Assembly (NCBI GenBank): GCA_023229765.1 | Contig: JALNYO010000006.1 | Span: forward strand, 62,001-126,000 | Source: Syntrophales bacterium | GTDB taxonomy: Bacteria > Desulfobacterota > Syntrophia > Syntrophales > UBA5619 | DNA: 64,000 bases | Reading direction: 5' to 3' | In this document: piece by piece, positions 8,720 through 17,652 of the stretch | Layout of the letters: the number at the start of each line of letters is the position of its first letter | Position numbering within the stretch: the first letter of the stretch is position 1 | The notes under the pieces: model-generated | The model's input: only the letters and a program-made list of their open reading frames with translations | The model's database searches: none | What the model was told of the DNA's origin: nothing | Program-made: the position numbers and the translations under genes

Positions 8720-9885
8720 GAAGGGTCATCGAGGGAAGTCAGGCGGTCGCGGAAGCGGTCAGGTTGGCGCATGTGCAGGTGGTCTCCGCCTATCCGATAA
8801 CGCCGCAGACCCATATCGTGGAAACCATATCGGATTACTGTGAAAAAGGGCTCATGGAGGCCCGTTTCATGAGGATGGAGGGAGAACAATCCTGCCTCGC
8901 CGCCCTGATCGGGGCGCAGCTCATGGGGGTGCGCACCTTCACGGCGACCTCCTCCCAGGGACTCGCGTACATGCATGAGCTGCTGCACTGGACTTCCGGC
9001 GCGCGCCTGCCAATCGTCATGGCGGAGGTAAACCGGGCGCTGGCCCCGGGCTGGAATATCTGGGCCGACCAGACGGACAGCCTCTCCCAGCGGGACACCG
9101 GCTGGATCCAAATCTACTGCGAAGACGGTCAGGAGGTGCTCGATTCGACGCTGATCGCCTACCGGCTGGCCGAGGCCGTCAACCTGCCGGTCATGGTGGT
9201 TCTGGACGCGTTTTATCTGTCGCATACCTACGAGCCGGTGGACATCCCGACCGAGGAGGACGCCTACCGCTTTTTGCCGCCCTACGCACCCCGCTTCCGG
9301 ATGTCCACCGCCGATCCGCGCAGCTTCGCCGGGCTTGTTCCCCCGGTCGATTACATGGAACTGCGCAACGACATAGCATTGGCCATGGAGGACGTCCTGC
9401 CGCAGGAGGAGCAGATCGAAGCGGAATTTGCCTCGATTTTCGGCCGTCGGTACAGTGCGATCGAGGCGGTCAACTGCGACGATGCGGAAATCGTTTTTGT
9501 CACCTCCGCAACGATCACCAGCACCACCCGTCTTGTCCTGCAGAAGCTGCGGGAACAGGGGGAGAAGGTCGGGCTCCTCAAGATTCGGCTGTTTCGTCCC
9601 TTCCCGACCGAGCTACTCCGGGAGGCGCTTAAAAATACTAAGAAGGTCGCCGTCATTGACCGCAACTTCTCGTTCGGCGCCAGCGGAATTTTCGCCCAGG
9701 AACTGAAGGCCGCGCTCTGCAACTTCTCTTCCAAACCGCTGGTCTTCGGATATATCGCCGGCATCGGCGGCAGGGATGTCACACCGGATGTGATTGAGGA
9801 TATCTATCGAAAAACAAAGGCGACCGCCACTCCCGATGAAAACGGGGTATGGATCGGTCTGAAGGAGACGGGCAATGGATGCTGA
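8716..9885 (+). CDS. porA: Pyruvate/2-oxoacid:ferredoxin oxidoreductase, alpha subunit
   Basis: The 389-residue alpha subunit contains the pyrimidine-binding half of the thiamine diphosphate site. The N-terminus shows SAYPITPQTHIVE, typical of POR/VOR/KOR alpha chains, and the motif MRMEGEQSC follows. It overlaps the upstream gene by 4 bases (ATGA) and the next by 11 bases. The substrate is called pyruvate because of the overall gene set; 2-ketoisovalerate or another oxoacid cannot be excluded. Confidence 0.92.
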   Translation: MRRVIEGSQAVAEAVRLAHVQVVSAYPITPQTHIVETISDYCEKGLMEARFMRMEGEQSCLAALIGAQLMGVRTFTATSSQGLAYMHELLHWTSGARLPIVMAEVNRALAPGWNIWADQTDSLSQRDTGWIQIYCEDGQEVLDSTLIAYRLAEAVNLPVMVVLDAFYLSHTYEPVDIPTEEDAYRFLPPYAPRFRMSTADPRSFAGLVPPVDYMELRNDIALAMEDVLPQEEQIEAEFASIFGRRYSAIEAVNCDDAEIVFVTSATITSTTRLVLQKLREQGEKVGLLKIRLFRPFPTELLREALKNTKKVAVIDRNFSFGASGIFAQELKAALCNFSSKPLVFGYIAGIGGRDVTPDVIEDIYRKTKATATPDENGVWIGLKETGNGC

Positions 9886-10744
9886 ATTAAGGGAACGCGA
9901 GTTAATGCTCTCCGGGCACGTCGGCTGCCCCGGATGCGGCGCCGCCATTGCGATGCGCTTTTTCCTGAAGGCCATGGGGGAAAAGACCGTGATTGTGCTG
10001 CCCGCCTGCTGCTGGTCGATTATCGCCGGGCCGTATCCGCAGTCAACGCTGAAGACACCCATCATCCACTGCGCCTTCGAGACCGCCGCCTCCACGGCAA
10101 GCGGCGTCCGGGCCGCCCTCGACATGCTGGGCGATACGGAAACTCAGGTCGTTGCCTGGGCCGGCGACGGCGGGACATTCGACATCGGTTTTCAGGCCCT
10201 CTCCGGGGCGGTGGAGCGGAACGAGGATTTCCTCTATGTCTGCTACGACAACGAGGCCTACATGAATACCGGCATCCAGCGGAGCTCGTCCACGCCGTAC
10301 GGAGCCTGGACCACGACCACCCCCGGCCATGACTGGAAAAAGATGCGCAAAAAGAACATCGTCGAGGCCCTCGTCGCCCACCGGATACCCTATGTCGCGA
10401 CGGCGAGCATCGCCTTTCCCGACGACCTGATCCGCAAGGCGCAAAAGGCAAGGGAGATAAAAGGCTCACGCTTTCTGCACATCTACGCGAGCTGCCCAAC
10501 GGGCTGGCGCATTCCCTCCGAGATGTCGGTCAAGATAGCCCGCATGGCCGTCCAGACCAACATCTTCCCCCTCTACGAGGTGGAAAACGGCAAAAGCTAC
10601 ACGATTAACTACAAGCCGCGGGAATACCTTGTCCGCGAGTACTTCCGCCTCCAGGGACGCTTTCGGCATCTGACCGACCATGATCTCGATCAAATCCAGG
10701 CCATGGTTGACGAAGACTGGCAGCGGCTCCTCGACAAGGCATAA
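9875..10744 (+). CDS. porB: Pyruvate/2-oxoacid:ferredoxin oxidoreductase, beta subunit
   Basis: A 289-residue TPP-binding beta subunit. The cluster-ligand motif GCPGCGAAIA opens the protein. The TPP/Mg motif is GDGGTFDIGFQALSG, and the next stretch YDNEAYMNTGIQRSS is typical of pyruvate-type enzymes. It completes the four-subunit complex that oxidatively decarboxylates pyruvate to acetyl-CoA while reducing ferredoxin, or runs in reverse. It overlaps porA by 11 bases. No clear terminator follows the stop. Confidence 0.93.
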   Translation: MDAELRERELMLSGHVGCPGCGAAIAMRFFLKAMGEKTVIVLPACCWSIIAGPYPQSTLKTPIIHCAFETAASTASGVRAALDMLGDTETQVVAWAGDGGTFDIGFQALSGAVERNEDFLYVCYDNEAYMNTGIQRSSSTPYGAWTTTTPGHDWKKMRKKNIVEALVAHRIPYVATASIAFPDDLIRKAQKAREIKGSRFLHIYASCPTGWRIPSEMSVKIARMAVQTNIFPLYEVENGKSYTINYKPREYLVREYFRLQGRFRHLTDHDLDQIQAMVDEDWQRLLDKA

Positions 10745-10870
10745 AAAAGGGGAGAGCTTTATTGGTTGGGAAATAATATCAATGATTTCGATCAGATCAT
10801 CTTCTGTGTAGGGAAAGAAAATCGTTTTGTACTGCTTACTCATTTACACGAAATCTTTCTTTCAGTTCTG

Positions 10871-10928
10871 AAAAAAGGCGGCGGCGGCAAGAATGTGGGG
10901 CGGCAGTATAGACTGCCCGCCGCCGCGC
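10871..10928 (-). terminator. Rho-independent terminator of the csoR-copZ-copA operon
   Basis: Read on the minus strand, a GGCGGCGG-type arm (about 10917-10928) pairs with GCCGCCGCCGCC (10877-10888) and is followed at once by TTTTTT (10876-10871). A smaller nested stem lies inside. It is about 65 bases past the copA stop codon. Confidence 0.75.
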
Positions 10929-10993
10929 TGGATGCGGCTGATTATAAAACTGGGCTACATTTCTTCGAAACTCCGCCTGATTCTCCCCCGGAA

Positions 10994-13426
10994 TTAAACC
11001 TTGGCGCGACGCAGCCGCAGGCTATTGCTGACGACAAACACGCTGCTGAACGCCATCGCCCCGGCCGCAACCATCGGGTTCAGGAAGCCCAGCGCCGCGG
11101 CGGGAATCAGCAGCACATTATAGAAAAACGCCCAGAACAGATTTTGCTTGATCGTGGCGAGCGTCCGGCGGGAAAGATTAATGGCGCGCACCACAGCGCG
11201 CAGATCGCCGCTCATCAGCGTCACAGGGGCGGCCGCCATTGCCACGTCCGTGCCAGTGCCGATCGCCATGCCCACATCCGCCTGCGCCAAAGCGGGGGCA
11301 TCGTTGATGCCATCGCCGACCATCGCCACCACGCTGCCTGCCTGCTGCAGCTTCTTCACTTCGTCGGACTTGCCGGCGGGCAGTACCTCAGCCAAAATCG
11401 CATCAACGCCGACCTGTCCGGCGATCGCCTCCGCCGTTTGCCGGTTATCGCCCGTAATCATAACCACGCGCAGGCCCAGCCGGCGCAAAGCGGCAATCGC
11501 CTCGAGCGAACCCTCCTTGACGGTATCGGCGACGGCAATCACGCCTGCGGCCTGTTGGTCAACGGCAACGAGCATGGCCGTCTTGGCCTCGGATTGCAAA
11601 CGTCCGACCACGGCGATCAGTCCGTTCAGCGGGATTCCGGCCGTCTCCAGCATCCGAATGTTGCCGACCAGCACGCTTTTTCCCCCGACTTCGGCCCGTA
11701 CTCCTTGCCCCGGTTCAGCAGTAAATCCGGATGCTTCCGCCAGATGCAGCCCGCGCGCCTCGGCCTCCGTCCAGACAGCCTCGCCCAGCGGATGCTCGCT
11801 CCCTTTTTCCACCGCCGCGGCCATCCCCAGGAGTTCGTCGGCATTCCATGGGGCTCCTTCCGCAGTGACGATATCCGTAACCGCGGGCTGACCCTTCGTG
11901 ATCGTGCCTGTCTTGTCGAGCACCACCAAATCGATCTTGCCCGCCCGTTCGAGCGCTTCGCTGCTGCGGAACAGTACCCCCATCTGCGCGCCCCGGCCCG
12001 TCCCGACCATTACGGCAGTCGGCGTGGCCAGCCCCATCGCGCACGGGCAGGCAATCACCAGCACCGCCACCATGTTGATAAGCGCGGTTGTAAAGAGGGA
12101 ATTGACAAACTGGTGATCGGGAAACGCCGCCGGTACAATGAAATACCATACGGCAAACGTCAAAAGCGCAATCGCGATGACCGCGGGCACAAAGATGGCC
12201 GAGACCCGGTCTGCCAGTCTCTGGATCGGCGCCTTGCTGCCCTGCGCCTCTTCCACCAGCTTGATAATCTGCGCCAGCGCCGTTTCCCTGCCGACCTTCG
12301 TCGCCTCAAAGGTGAGGCGTCCCAGTTTGTTGAGAGTCGCACCGATCACCGAGTCGCCCTGCTTTTTTTCCACCGGCAGGGATTCACCCGTCAGCATTGC
12401 TTCGTCAACGGCGGAGCGCCCTTCGATAACAACGCCATCCACCGGTATTTTCTCGCCGGGTTTAACGATCACGACATCGCCTACCTGCACCTCGTCAATG
12501 GGCGTGTCAACCTCGCGCCCGTCGCGAATAACGTGGGCGGTTTTGGCCTGCAATCCCATCAGCTTCCTGATGGCCTCGGAGGTACGTCCCTTGGCGCGGG
12601 CTTCGAGAAATTTCCCCAAGCGAATCAGCGTGATTATGACCGCCGCGGTCTCAAAATAGACATGCCCGGGAATAACCCCCAGCGTAATAAAAATAGAGTA
12701 GATGTATGCCGTTGATGAACCCAGGGCGATGAGCACGTCCATGTTGGCGGAGCCGCCTCGAAGCGCCTTGTACGCGCCCGTGTAGTACTGCCAGCCCACG
12801 TAGAACTGCACCGGCGTCGCTGCCGCCCACATGGCGTAATGCGCCCAGAAGGCGTGCGCCCAGGGACCCGCCAGACCAAAGTCGCGCGCCATTGAAAACA
12901 AAAACAGCGGCAGGGTAAAGATCAAACCGGTGATCAGCAGACGGCTTTGTTCATTTAGCTCCCGTTCGCGCGCCTCGGCTTCGGCGTCCTCGGCCGAACC
13001 TCCCAGTTCGAGGGCTGTAAACCCCGCTTCCGCAACGGCCTTGCGGATTTCCGCCTGGCTGATCATCGTCGGCACGTACCGGAGGCGCGCCTTCTCGCTG
13101 GCAAAGCTCACTTGCGCCTCCAACACCCCCTCCAGGGCGGCCAAGGCCTTCTCAAGCCGGCGCGCGTCATTGTCGTCGGCAAGTCGCTTGATCGCCAGGT
13201 CGGCCTCCCCCGTTGCCACACCGTAACCAGCCCTCTCTACCCGGGCGATAATCTCCGGCACTGTAAGTTTCTCGGCGTCATACTCCACGGTCGCCCGCTC
13301 CGATGACAGATTCACCGCCGCCTTTTCGACGCCTTCGAGTTTCTTCAGGTTGCGTTCGACCGCCGCGACGCAATTGGCGCAGGTCATCCCCGTAATGGGG
13401 AGCAGCACGCGTTTCTCCTTTTCCAT
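10994..13426 (-). CDS. copA: Copper-translocating P1B-type ATPase
   Basis: Pumps Cu(I) out of the cytoplasm. The 810-residue protein has an N-terminal HMA domain with GMTCANC, then a second HMA-like domain (about 75-140) that has lost its CxxC. Membrane helices follow, with the transport motif CPC at about 460, DKTGT (phosphorylated Asp at about 504) and GDGINDAPAL. I placed the start at the ATG at 13426 behind AAGGAATTGAT; the frame stays open 19 codons further. It is the last gene of a copper operon. The metal-less second HMA is a notable degeneration. Confidence 0.94.
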   Translation of the reverse strand: MEKEKRVLLPITGMTCANCVAAVERNLKKLEGVEKAAVNLSSERATVEYDAEKLTVPEIIARVERAGYGVATGEADLAIKRLADDNDARRLEKALAALEGVLEAQVSFASEKARLRYVPTMISQAEIRKAVAEAGFTALELGGSAEDAEAEARERELNEQSRLLITGLIFTLPLFLFSMARDFGLAGPWAHAFWAHYAMWAAATPVQFYVGWQYYTGAYKALRGGSANMDVLIALGSSTAYIYSIFITLGVIPGHVYFETAAVIITLIRLGKFLEARAKGRTSEAIRKLMGLQAKTAHVIRDGREVDTPIDEVQVGDVVIVKPGEKIPVDGVVIEGRSAVDEAMLTGESLPVEKKQGDSVIGATLNKLGRLTFEATKVGRETALAQIIKLVEEAQGSKAPIQRLADRVSAIFVPAVIAIALLTFAVWYFIVPAAFPDHQFVNSLFTTALINMVAVLVIACPCAMGLATPTAVMVGTGRGAQMGVLFRSSEALERAGKIDLVVLDKTGTITKGQPAVTDIVTAEGAPWNADELLGMAAAVEKGSEHPLGEAVWTEAEARGLHLAEASGFTAEPGQGVRAEVGGKSVLVGNIRMLETAGIPLNGLIAVVGRLQSEAKTAMLVAVDQQAAGVIAVADTVKEGSLEAIAALRRLGLRVVMITGDNRQTAEAIAGQVGVDAILAEVLPAGKSDEVKKLQQAGSVVAMVGDGINDAPALAQADVGMAIGTGTDVAMAAAPVTLMSGDLRAVVRAINLSRRTLATIKQNLFWAFFYNVLLIPAAALGFLNPMVAAGAMAFSSVFVVSNSLRLRRAKV

Positions 13427-13522
13427 ATCAATTCCTTGTTTGCGCCGCCGCATTGCGGATCGCGGCGGCGCTCTTGCGGACATCGCGATACAAACTTGCT
13501 CCGTGCCGCGAAAATGTTCCCC

Positions 13523-13738
13523 TTAGACGGCAAAAGCGCTGACGGGATAATTGATCTCGGCCAAGAGGGCCTTGAGCTTCTCTTCCGTCGCCGGGGCAGC
13601 GAAAGTAACGGTGACCTTCCGGGAATCCTTGTCGGCCTTGACCGACTGAACCCCCGGCAACTCAGCCAACTCCATCTCGATCGTATGCGTGCAGTGGCCG
13701 CAACTAATAGCAGGAACAACCCAGGTAACAGTATTCAT
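13523..13738 (-). CDS. copZ: Heavy-metal-associated (HMA) copper chaperone
   Basis: A 71-residue single HMA domain with the metal motif CGHC (Cys13 and Cys16). It should carry Cu(I) to CopA or to the CsoR sensor. The start is the ATG at 13738 behind AAAGGAG; an upstream in-frame start would add 24 non-homologous residues. It sits between csoR and copA. The MxCxxC consensus is replaced by IxCxxC. Confidence 0.88.
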   Translation of the reverse strand: MNTVTWVVPAISCGHCTHTIEMELAELPGVQSVKADKDSRKVTVTFAAPATEEKLKALLAEINYPVSAFAV

Positions 13739-13787
13739 AAAAAACTCCTTTCGATTTTTTGGCGCCGGCTCCCTGCCGGCGTTGAGT

Positions 13788-14057
13788 CTAAACCTTATTT
13801 GCCATGTCAAACACTTCGGTGATCTCTTTCAAAACGCGCTCACGCGCGCCAGCATCATCACCCCTGATCGCGGGAATGACGCAGGTGCTCAGGTGGTTTT
13901 CGAGAATCTGGGCACTGACCTTGTTCAGCGCCGCCCCCACCGCCTGAATCTGGCGGATGACTTCAATACAGTAGCTATCCTCCTCGACCATGCGGATAAC
14001 GCCGCGCACATGGCCTTCGATTGTTTTGAGGCGGCGCAAGGCATTTTGATTTTTCAT
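13788..14057 (-). CDS. csoR: CsoR-family copper-sensing repressor
   Basis: An 89-residue all-helical repressor of the CsoR/RcnR (DUF156) family. The Cu(I) ligand triad Cys-His-Cys is at 30, 55 and 59, which favours copper over nickel/cobalt. The start is the ATG at 14057; the open frame extends upstream through the operator and promoter, so the longer version is unlikely. It is the first gene of csoR-copZ-copA and should repress its own operon until copper binds. Confidence 0.92.
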   Translation of the reverse strand: MKNQNALRRLKTIEGHVRGVIRMVEEDSYCIEVIRQIQAVGAALNKVSAQILENHLSTCVIPAIRGDDAGARERVLKEITEVFDMANKV

Positions 14058-14099
14058 GATTACCCCATAAATATGGTTGATTTGCATGCATTTTCCAAG

Positions 14100-14125
14100 T
14101 ACCCCTCCCACCGGGGGAGGCATAA
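14100..14125 (-). promoter_or_regulatory. CsoR-type operator (GC-rich inverted repeat)
   Basis: The run ACCCCTCCC - ACC - GGGGGAGG flanked by TA-rich ends has the C-tract/G-tract shape of known CsoR operators. It lies immediately downstream of the -10 box of the csoR promoter and 43 bases before the csoR start. Binding there would block transcription. Confidence 0.7.
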
Positions 14126-14127
14126 GG

Positions 14128-14155
14128 ATTATATGTATGCGCATTCGTTTGTCAA
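14128..14155 (-). promoter_or_regulatory. Consensus sigma-70 promoter of csoR-copZ-copA
   Basis: On the minus strand TTGACA (14155-14150), a 16-base spacer and TATAAT (14133-14128): both boxes are perfect. Transcription would start inside the adjacent inverted repeat. Confidence 0.8.
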
Positions 14156-14159
14156 GAGG

Positions 14160-14465
14160 GAAAAGTGAAAAGTTTTACCTGCGAAGAGACAAGCGGGATT
14201 TTCAGACATGATTGCGCAGCATTAGCTCCAGGATGGGGATTATAGAAAAAAGATATCATAAACACACTTGAAGTTGCTACAGTTTGCTGAAGGACCTTGT
14301 AACTTATCGCAGGCGCACCACCATCAATGCCTCTCTCGCAGGCGGTGTGGCGAGCATGGCCGAATCCAGCCGCGGTTGAGGGAAATTTTATTTGCAGAAC
14401 GGAAATCCGTCCCTGCCTTCTTGCGGCCCGCATGAGGTCGGGTCTTGATCCCCCTGACGCCCGTT
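14160..14465. other. Intergenic stretch without recognisable gene
   Basis: Between the divergent csoR operon and the DUF6178 gene. A 93-codon minus-strand frame crosses it but has no homology I recognise, no good ribosome-binding site and an atypical composition, so I left it out. I see no RNA gene here. Confidence 0.5.
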
Positions 14466-14469
14466 TATC

Positions 14470-14497
14470 TTGACAGTTGTTTTATCGTTGTTATATT
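14470..14497 (+). promoter_or_regulatory. Probable promoter of the DUF6178 gene
   Basis: TTGACA (14470-14475), a 16-base spacer and TATATT (14492-14497) in an AT-rich stretch about 75 bases before the start codon. Confidence 0.55.
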
Positions 14498-14574
14498 ACA
14501 TTTAAAATAATTACAAAGAATATCAGTTATTTACAAAACTCCGCAGCGGAAATGCGGAAAAGGAGACATGAATA

Positions 14575-16254
14575 GTGACTGAATTGTTAACCACATCGAA
14601 ACGTCTTGCTGCAAGAACCGTTGATCCTGATTTGCTGTCGCTTCCCGGCGACAAGCTGCTCCAGCGCATTTTGGACAGCGATAACCCCGGAGAGCTTGTG
14701 CAGAGCCTGCCCGCCGAGGATCTTTTCTGGATCATCAAGCGAATCGGCGCAGAGGACTGCCTTGCCCTACTTGAAGTTGCGAGCGAAGAACAATGGCAGT
14801 ATCTGGTTGATCTCGATGTCTGGCGCAAGGATCTGTTGTCCCCGGAAAAGGCCCTTGCCTGGCTGAAAATCCTTGCCGAAGCCAATCCGGAACAGCTTTC
14901 CGCCTGGCTCTTCGGGGAGGAGCAGACATTTCTGTCACTGCTCTTGTTCCGCATGGCCGAGGTGATCATCAAGGACGAGGATGATAACACGGACCTCCCG
15001 AACACCTGGTTTACGCTGGATGGACGGTTCTACATCAAGGCCTTTCACGAAGAGGACCAGGAGACGATCGAGGAGCTGCTTTCCCTTCTGGGAAAGAACG
15101 ACCACGAAGAGTATCAGGAACTGCTCTTCAGTCTTGCCGCGCTCAGCCCCACCGAGGCGGAGGAGGAGTTGTACCGCCTGCGGAACAACCGCATCGCCGA
15201 GCATGGTTTTCTCCCGTTTGCAGAGGCGATTGCCGTTTACGCCCCGCTTGCCGTGTCTGCCCTCGACGCGGAAACGCTGCCGCTTGCGCCCGGCAAACTC
15301 TTTGACCAGAGCGAAAACGAGCTGATCCCCACGCTGCCGCTTTTACAGGTTGCCAAGGAGAGTCTGCTTTCCCTCTCTTTTTCCCGTATTTCCGATCCCC
15401 TGCTCTTTGACCGCATCTCTCTGGAATTCGCCGATCTTTCCAACCGGATTATCGCCGCCGGAAACTTCCCCGAGCTCTCCGATCCGGATGTTCTTGCCGC
15501 TTCCTGCAAACAGGCAGCAGGATACTTGAATATCGTTCTGGAGCGTCTCTGCGGCAAGGATAGCGCCGCAGCGGAAAATCTTTTGCGCAAACACTCCCTT
15601 TTGACGCTCTTTCGCACCGGATACGGTTTTGCGGTCGGCCTGCAACGGGACGCAAAACGGTGGTGGCAGGAAAGCTGGTTCTTCGGCCAAGGCTGGAAAA
15701 ACGAGTTCTGGGGAAGCCCCTGGGGCAACACTTTGGACGGCCTGCTTTTGGAGCGCCCCCGCTTTTTCGCTGGCGATAAAAATAACGAACCCTTCAAGGA
15801 ATTTGTCAGTATAGAGGAGCTGGATGACGCCCGAGAGCAGCTCCGAATGATGCAGGCTCTCGACCGACTGCTCGCCCGCCTGTCGCCCGTCAGCCGCGAT
15901 GATCAGTTCCGACTTGCCGAACGTAAGGACGTTCACTCCCTGCTGTTCACCCGCTGGGCGCACAAAATTCTGGACGGCGGCCAGTCGTTTGCCCCCCTTT
16001 CGCGCAGCGACGCCGGCCGGTTCTTCCACTCGCTTCGTCAAGGGGAAGAACACCCCCCGTATCGGATGCTGTCATATAAAAATTTGTTTATAAACGCTTT
16101 TTTGGAAGGAGCTCCCGATTTTGAACCAGATGCGGCAAACGCCCTGCGCGCGGCGCTGGAGCTGATCTGGGAGGAATTTTCTGAGGAATACAAAAATATC
16201 GCCGAAAACGACCTGGAAGGGCGCTACTCCCCGTTCCTGCTAATTGCCCTGTAG
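14575..16254 (+). CDS. DUF6178-like protein of unknown function
   Basis: A 559-residue acidic, mostly helical soluble protein, Leu/Ala/Glu-rich, with no signal peptide or membrane segment. It resembles the DUF6178 family, which I associate with deltaproteobacteria; no catalytic motif is visible. The start is a GTG at 14575, nine bases after AGGAG. An ATG closer to that site (14568) is out of frame and opens only a 4-codon mini-frame. It is a single transcription unit with its own promoter, facing a convergent neighbour. Function unknown; the family assignment is from memory. Confidence 0.75.
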   Translation: MTELLTTSKRLAARTVDPDLLSLPGDKLLQRILDSDNPGELVQSLPAEDLFWIIKRIGAEDCLALLEVASEEQWQYLVDLDVWRKDLLSPEKALAWLKILAEANPEQLSAWLFGEEQTFLSLLLFRMAEVIIKDEDDNTDLPNTWFTLDGRFYIKAFHEEDQETIEELLSLLGKNDHEEYQELLFSLAALSPTEAEEELYRLRNNRIAEHGFLPFAEAIAVYAPLAVSALDAETLPLAPGKLFDQSENELIPTLPLLQVAKESLLSLSFSRISDPLLFDRISLEFADLSNRIIAAGNFPELSDPDVLAASCKQAAGYLNIVLERLCGKDSAAAENLLRKHSLLTLFRTGYGFAVGLQRDAKRWWQESWFFGQGWKNEFWGSPWGNTLDGLLLERPRFFAGDKNNEPFKEFVSIEELDDAREQLRMMQALDRLLARLSPVSRDDQFRLAERKDVHSLLFTRWAHKILDGGQSFAPLSRSDAGRFFHSLRQGEEHPPYRMLSYKNLFINAFLEGAPDFEPDAANALRAALELIWEEFSEEYKNIAENDLEGRYSPFLLIAL

Positions 16255-16271
16255 AACAGGGAAGACCAGTT

Positions 16272-16304
16272 GGAAAGGGAGGGGAATATCTCCCCGCCCT
16301 TTCC
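16272..16304. terminator. Hairpin between convergent genes
   Basis: GGAAAGGG-A-GGGGA pairs with TCCCC-G-CCCTTTCC around a 5-base loop. It lies between the ends of two converging genes and has no strong T-tract, so it is a terminator-like barrier rather than a textbook terminator. Confidence 0.5.
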
Positions 16305-16410
16305 CTTCTGGTCCGCAAGAATTTCGGATGCTTTTTCAAAGGTAAAAAACGCCCCGACCACGCCTAATGCAAGCCTCGAAGTCATAAGCGTCATGACTTC
16401 CGGCAGACGT

Positions 16411-17463
16411 TCAGCGATTATAGAGCTTTTTCTGGTAAAACTTCTCGCGCATCTCCCAGACGGCAATCAAAAGTGCGGTAACAACCGGGCCGATGACGAA
16501 TCCGGAAAAACCGAACAGGGCGATCCCGCCGAGCGTCGAAAGAAAGATTAAAAGCGGGTGCATCTCCACGTCCCGGCCAACCAGAATCGGGCGGAGCAGA
16601 TTGTCCACCGTGCTGATCAGAAAAAAGCCGGCGGCGAGGATCAGGATTCCCTCCCAGACATTGTCCAGTAACAGCATGATGATGCCGGCCGGCGCCCAGA
16701 TGATCGTGCAGCCGACAACAGGCACGATTGACATGACGACCATCAGCGCGCCCCAGATAAACGCCCCCTTTACCCCGGCGATCAAAAAGATAACCGCCCC
16801 GATTGCCCCCTGGATGCCGCCGATGATCAGCGTCGCCTTCAGCGTCGAGCGGGCCGTAGCAATAAACTGCTTGAAGAGGAAATTCTGCTGTTCCTCATCG
16901 CCAGGCAGGATTTTTGCCGCCATAGACATAAACCTCTCTCCATCCCGCAGGAAAAAAAAGAGGGTGTAGAGCATGATGCCGAACTGGACCAGCGTGCCGA
17001 GGGTGTTTTGCGTGATACTCGTCAGATGGATCACAAGATAATTCGCCAGTGATCGCACCGCGTCAGTCGCCTTGGCAAGCACCATCTCCCGGTTTACGCC
17101 GGCCAGCCGGGCGAAGTAGTTGTCCGTAAATGCGTCGATAATCCGCTGAAAACCGGCGTTGATGCTGTTTTCTCCGGGCTTCGCCATCTGATACAGGGCC
17201 GCGGATTCATCAAAAATCATCACCCCCAGCCCCGCCAGCGGAACCAGCAGGACAAACACAATGGCAATAAAGAGCAGCGATAGACTCAGGGTTGGGCGCC
17301 CAAGCCGGTTGTTTATCCGGAAGTACAAAGGGCGGGCAATGCCGGCGATGACAGCGGCCCAGAATATCGGGAAGAAAAAGGGTTTCAGCAGCCAGAAAAA
17401 AAGGAGCGTCACAAACCACAACAGGATCAAAAAGGGAATATTACTATTTTTTTTGGGTTCCAT
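16411..17463 (-). CDS. AI-2E family transporter (PerM/TqsA-like)
   Basis: A 350-residue inner-membrane protein with about eight hydrophobic segments: a cluster at residues 5-80, a soluble amphipathic stretch at 80-140, then five or so helices to the C-terminus. The conserved GGIQGAIG and PxxGxxxxWxP-type region are present. Family members export autoinducer-2 or act as Na+/H+ antiporters; the substrate here is unknown. I start it at the ATG at 17463, because the extra 20 upstream codons are encoded by a tandem DNA repeat. Confidence 0.85.
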   Translation of the reverse strand: MEPKKNSNIPFLILLWFVTLLFFWLLKPFFFPIFWAAVIAGIARPLYFRINNRLGRPTLSLSLLFIAIVFVLLVPLAGLGVMIFDESAALYQMAKPGENSINAGFQRIIDAFTDNYFARLAGVNREMVLAKATDAVRSLANYLVIHLTSITQNTLGTLVQFGIMLYTLFFFLRDGERFMSMAAKILPGDEEQQNFLFKQFIATARSTLKATLIIGGIQGAIGAVIFLIAGVKGAFIWGALMVVMSIVPVVGCTIIWAPAGIIMLLLDNVWEGILILAAGFFLISTVDNLLRPILVGRDVEMHPLLIFLSTLGGIALFGFSGFVIGPVVTALLIAVWEMREKFYQKKLYNR

Positions 17464-17467
17464 CTTT

Positions 17468-17543
17468 TTTCGCCTCCTGCGGCAAAAAGCATTGATCTTC
17501 TCAGCTTTCGCCTCCTGCGGCAAAAAGCATTGATATTCTCAGC
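17468..17543. repeat. Tandem duplication of a 38-bp unit
   Basis: Units 17468-17505 and 17506-17543 are identical except for one base (c/a). Each contains CGCCTCCTGCGGCAAAAAGC. The pair sits at the 5' edge of the transporter gene, where its ribosome-binding site would be duplicated. Confidence 0.85.
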
Positions 17544-17652
17544 GTTGCAAGAGCAGCCCCCTTGCCGGCTGTCTTCCCCTTACCATTAAAACAGCTTGAT
17601 TTTCTACCTGCTTCCGGCGAAGATAGCAAACGATTTTTGAGGAGACCAGCCG

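Noticed and set aside
10466..10843. 125-codon minus-strand frame starting after porB
   Set aside because: The first 30 residues look protein-like, but the remainder is antisense to porB and there is no ribosome-binding site.
11148..11891. Long plus-strand frames opposite copA
   Set aside because: GC-rich antisense open frames of the ATPase gene with no known homology.
14152..14433. 93-codon minus-strand frame upstream of csoR
   Set aside because: No ribosome-binding site, no recognisable homology, and it overlaps the csoR promoter region.
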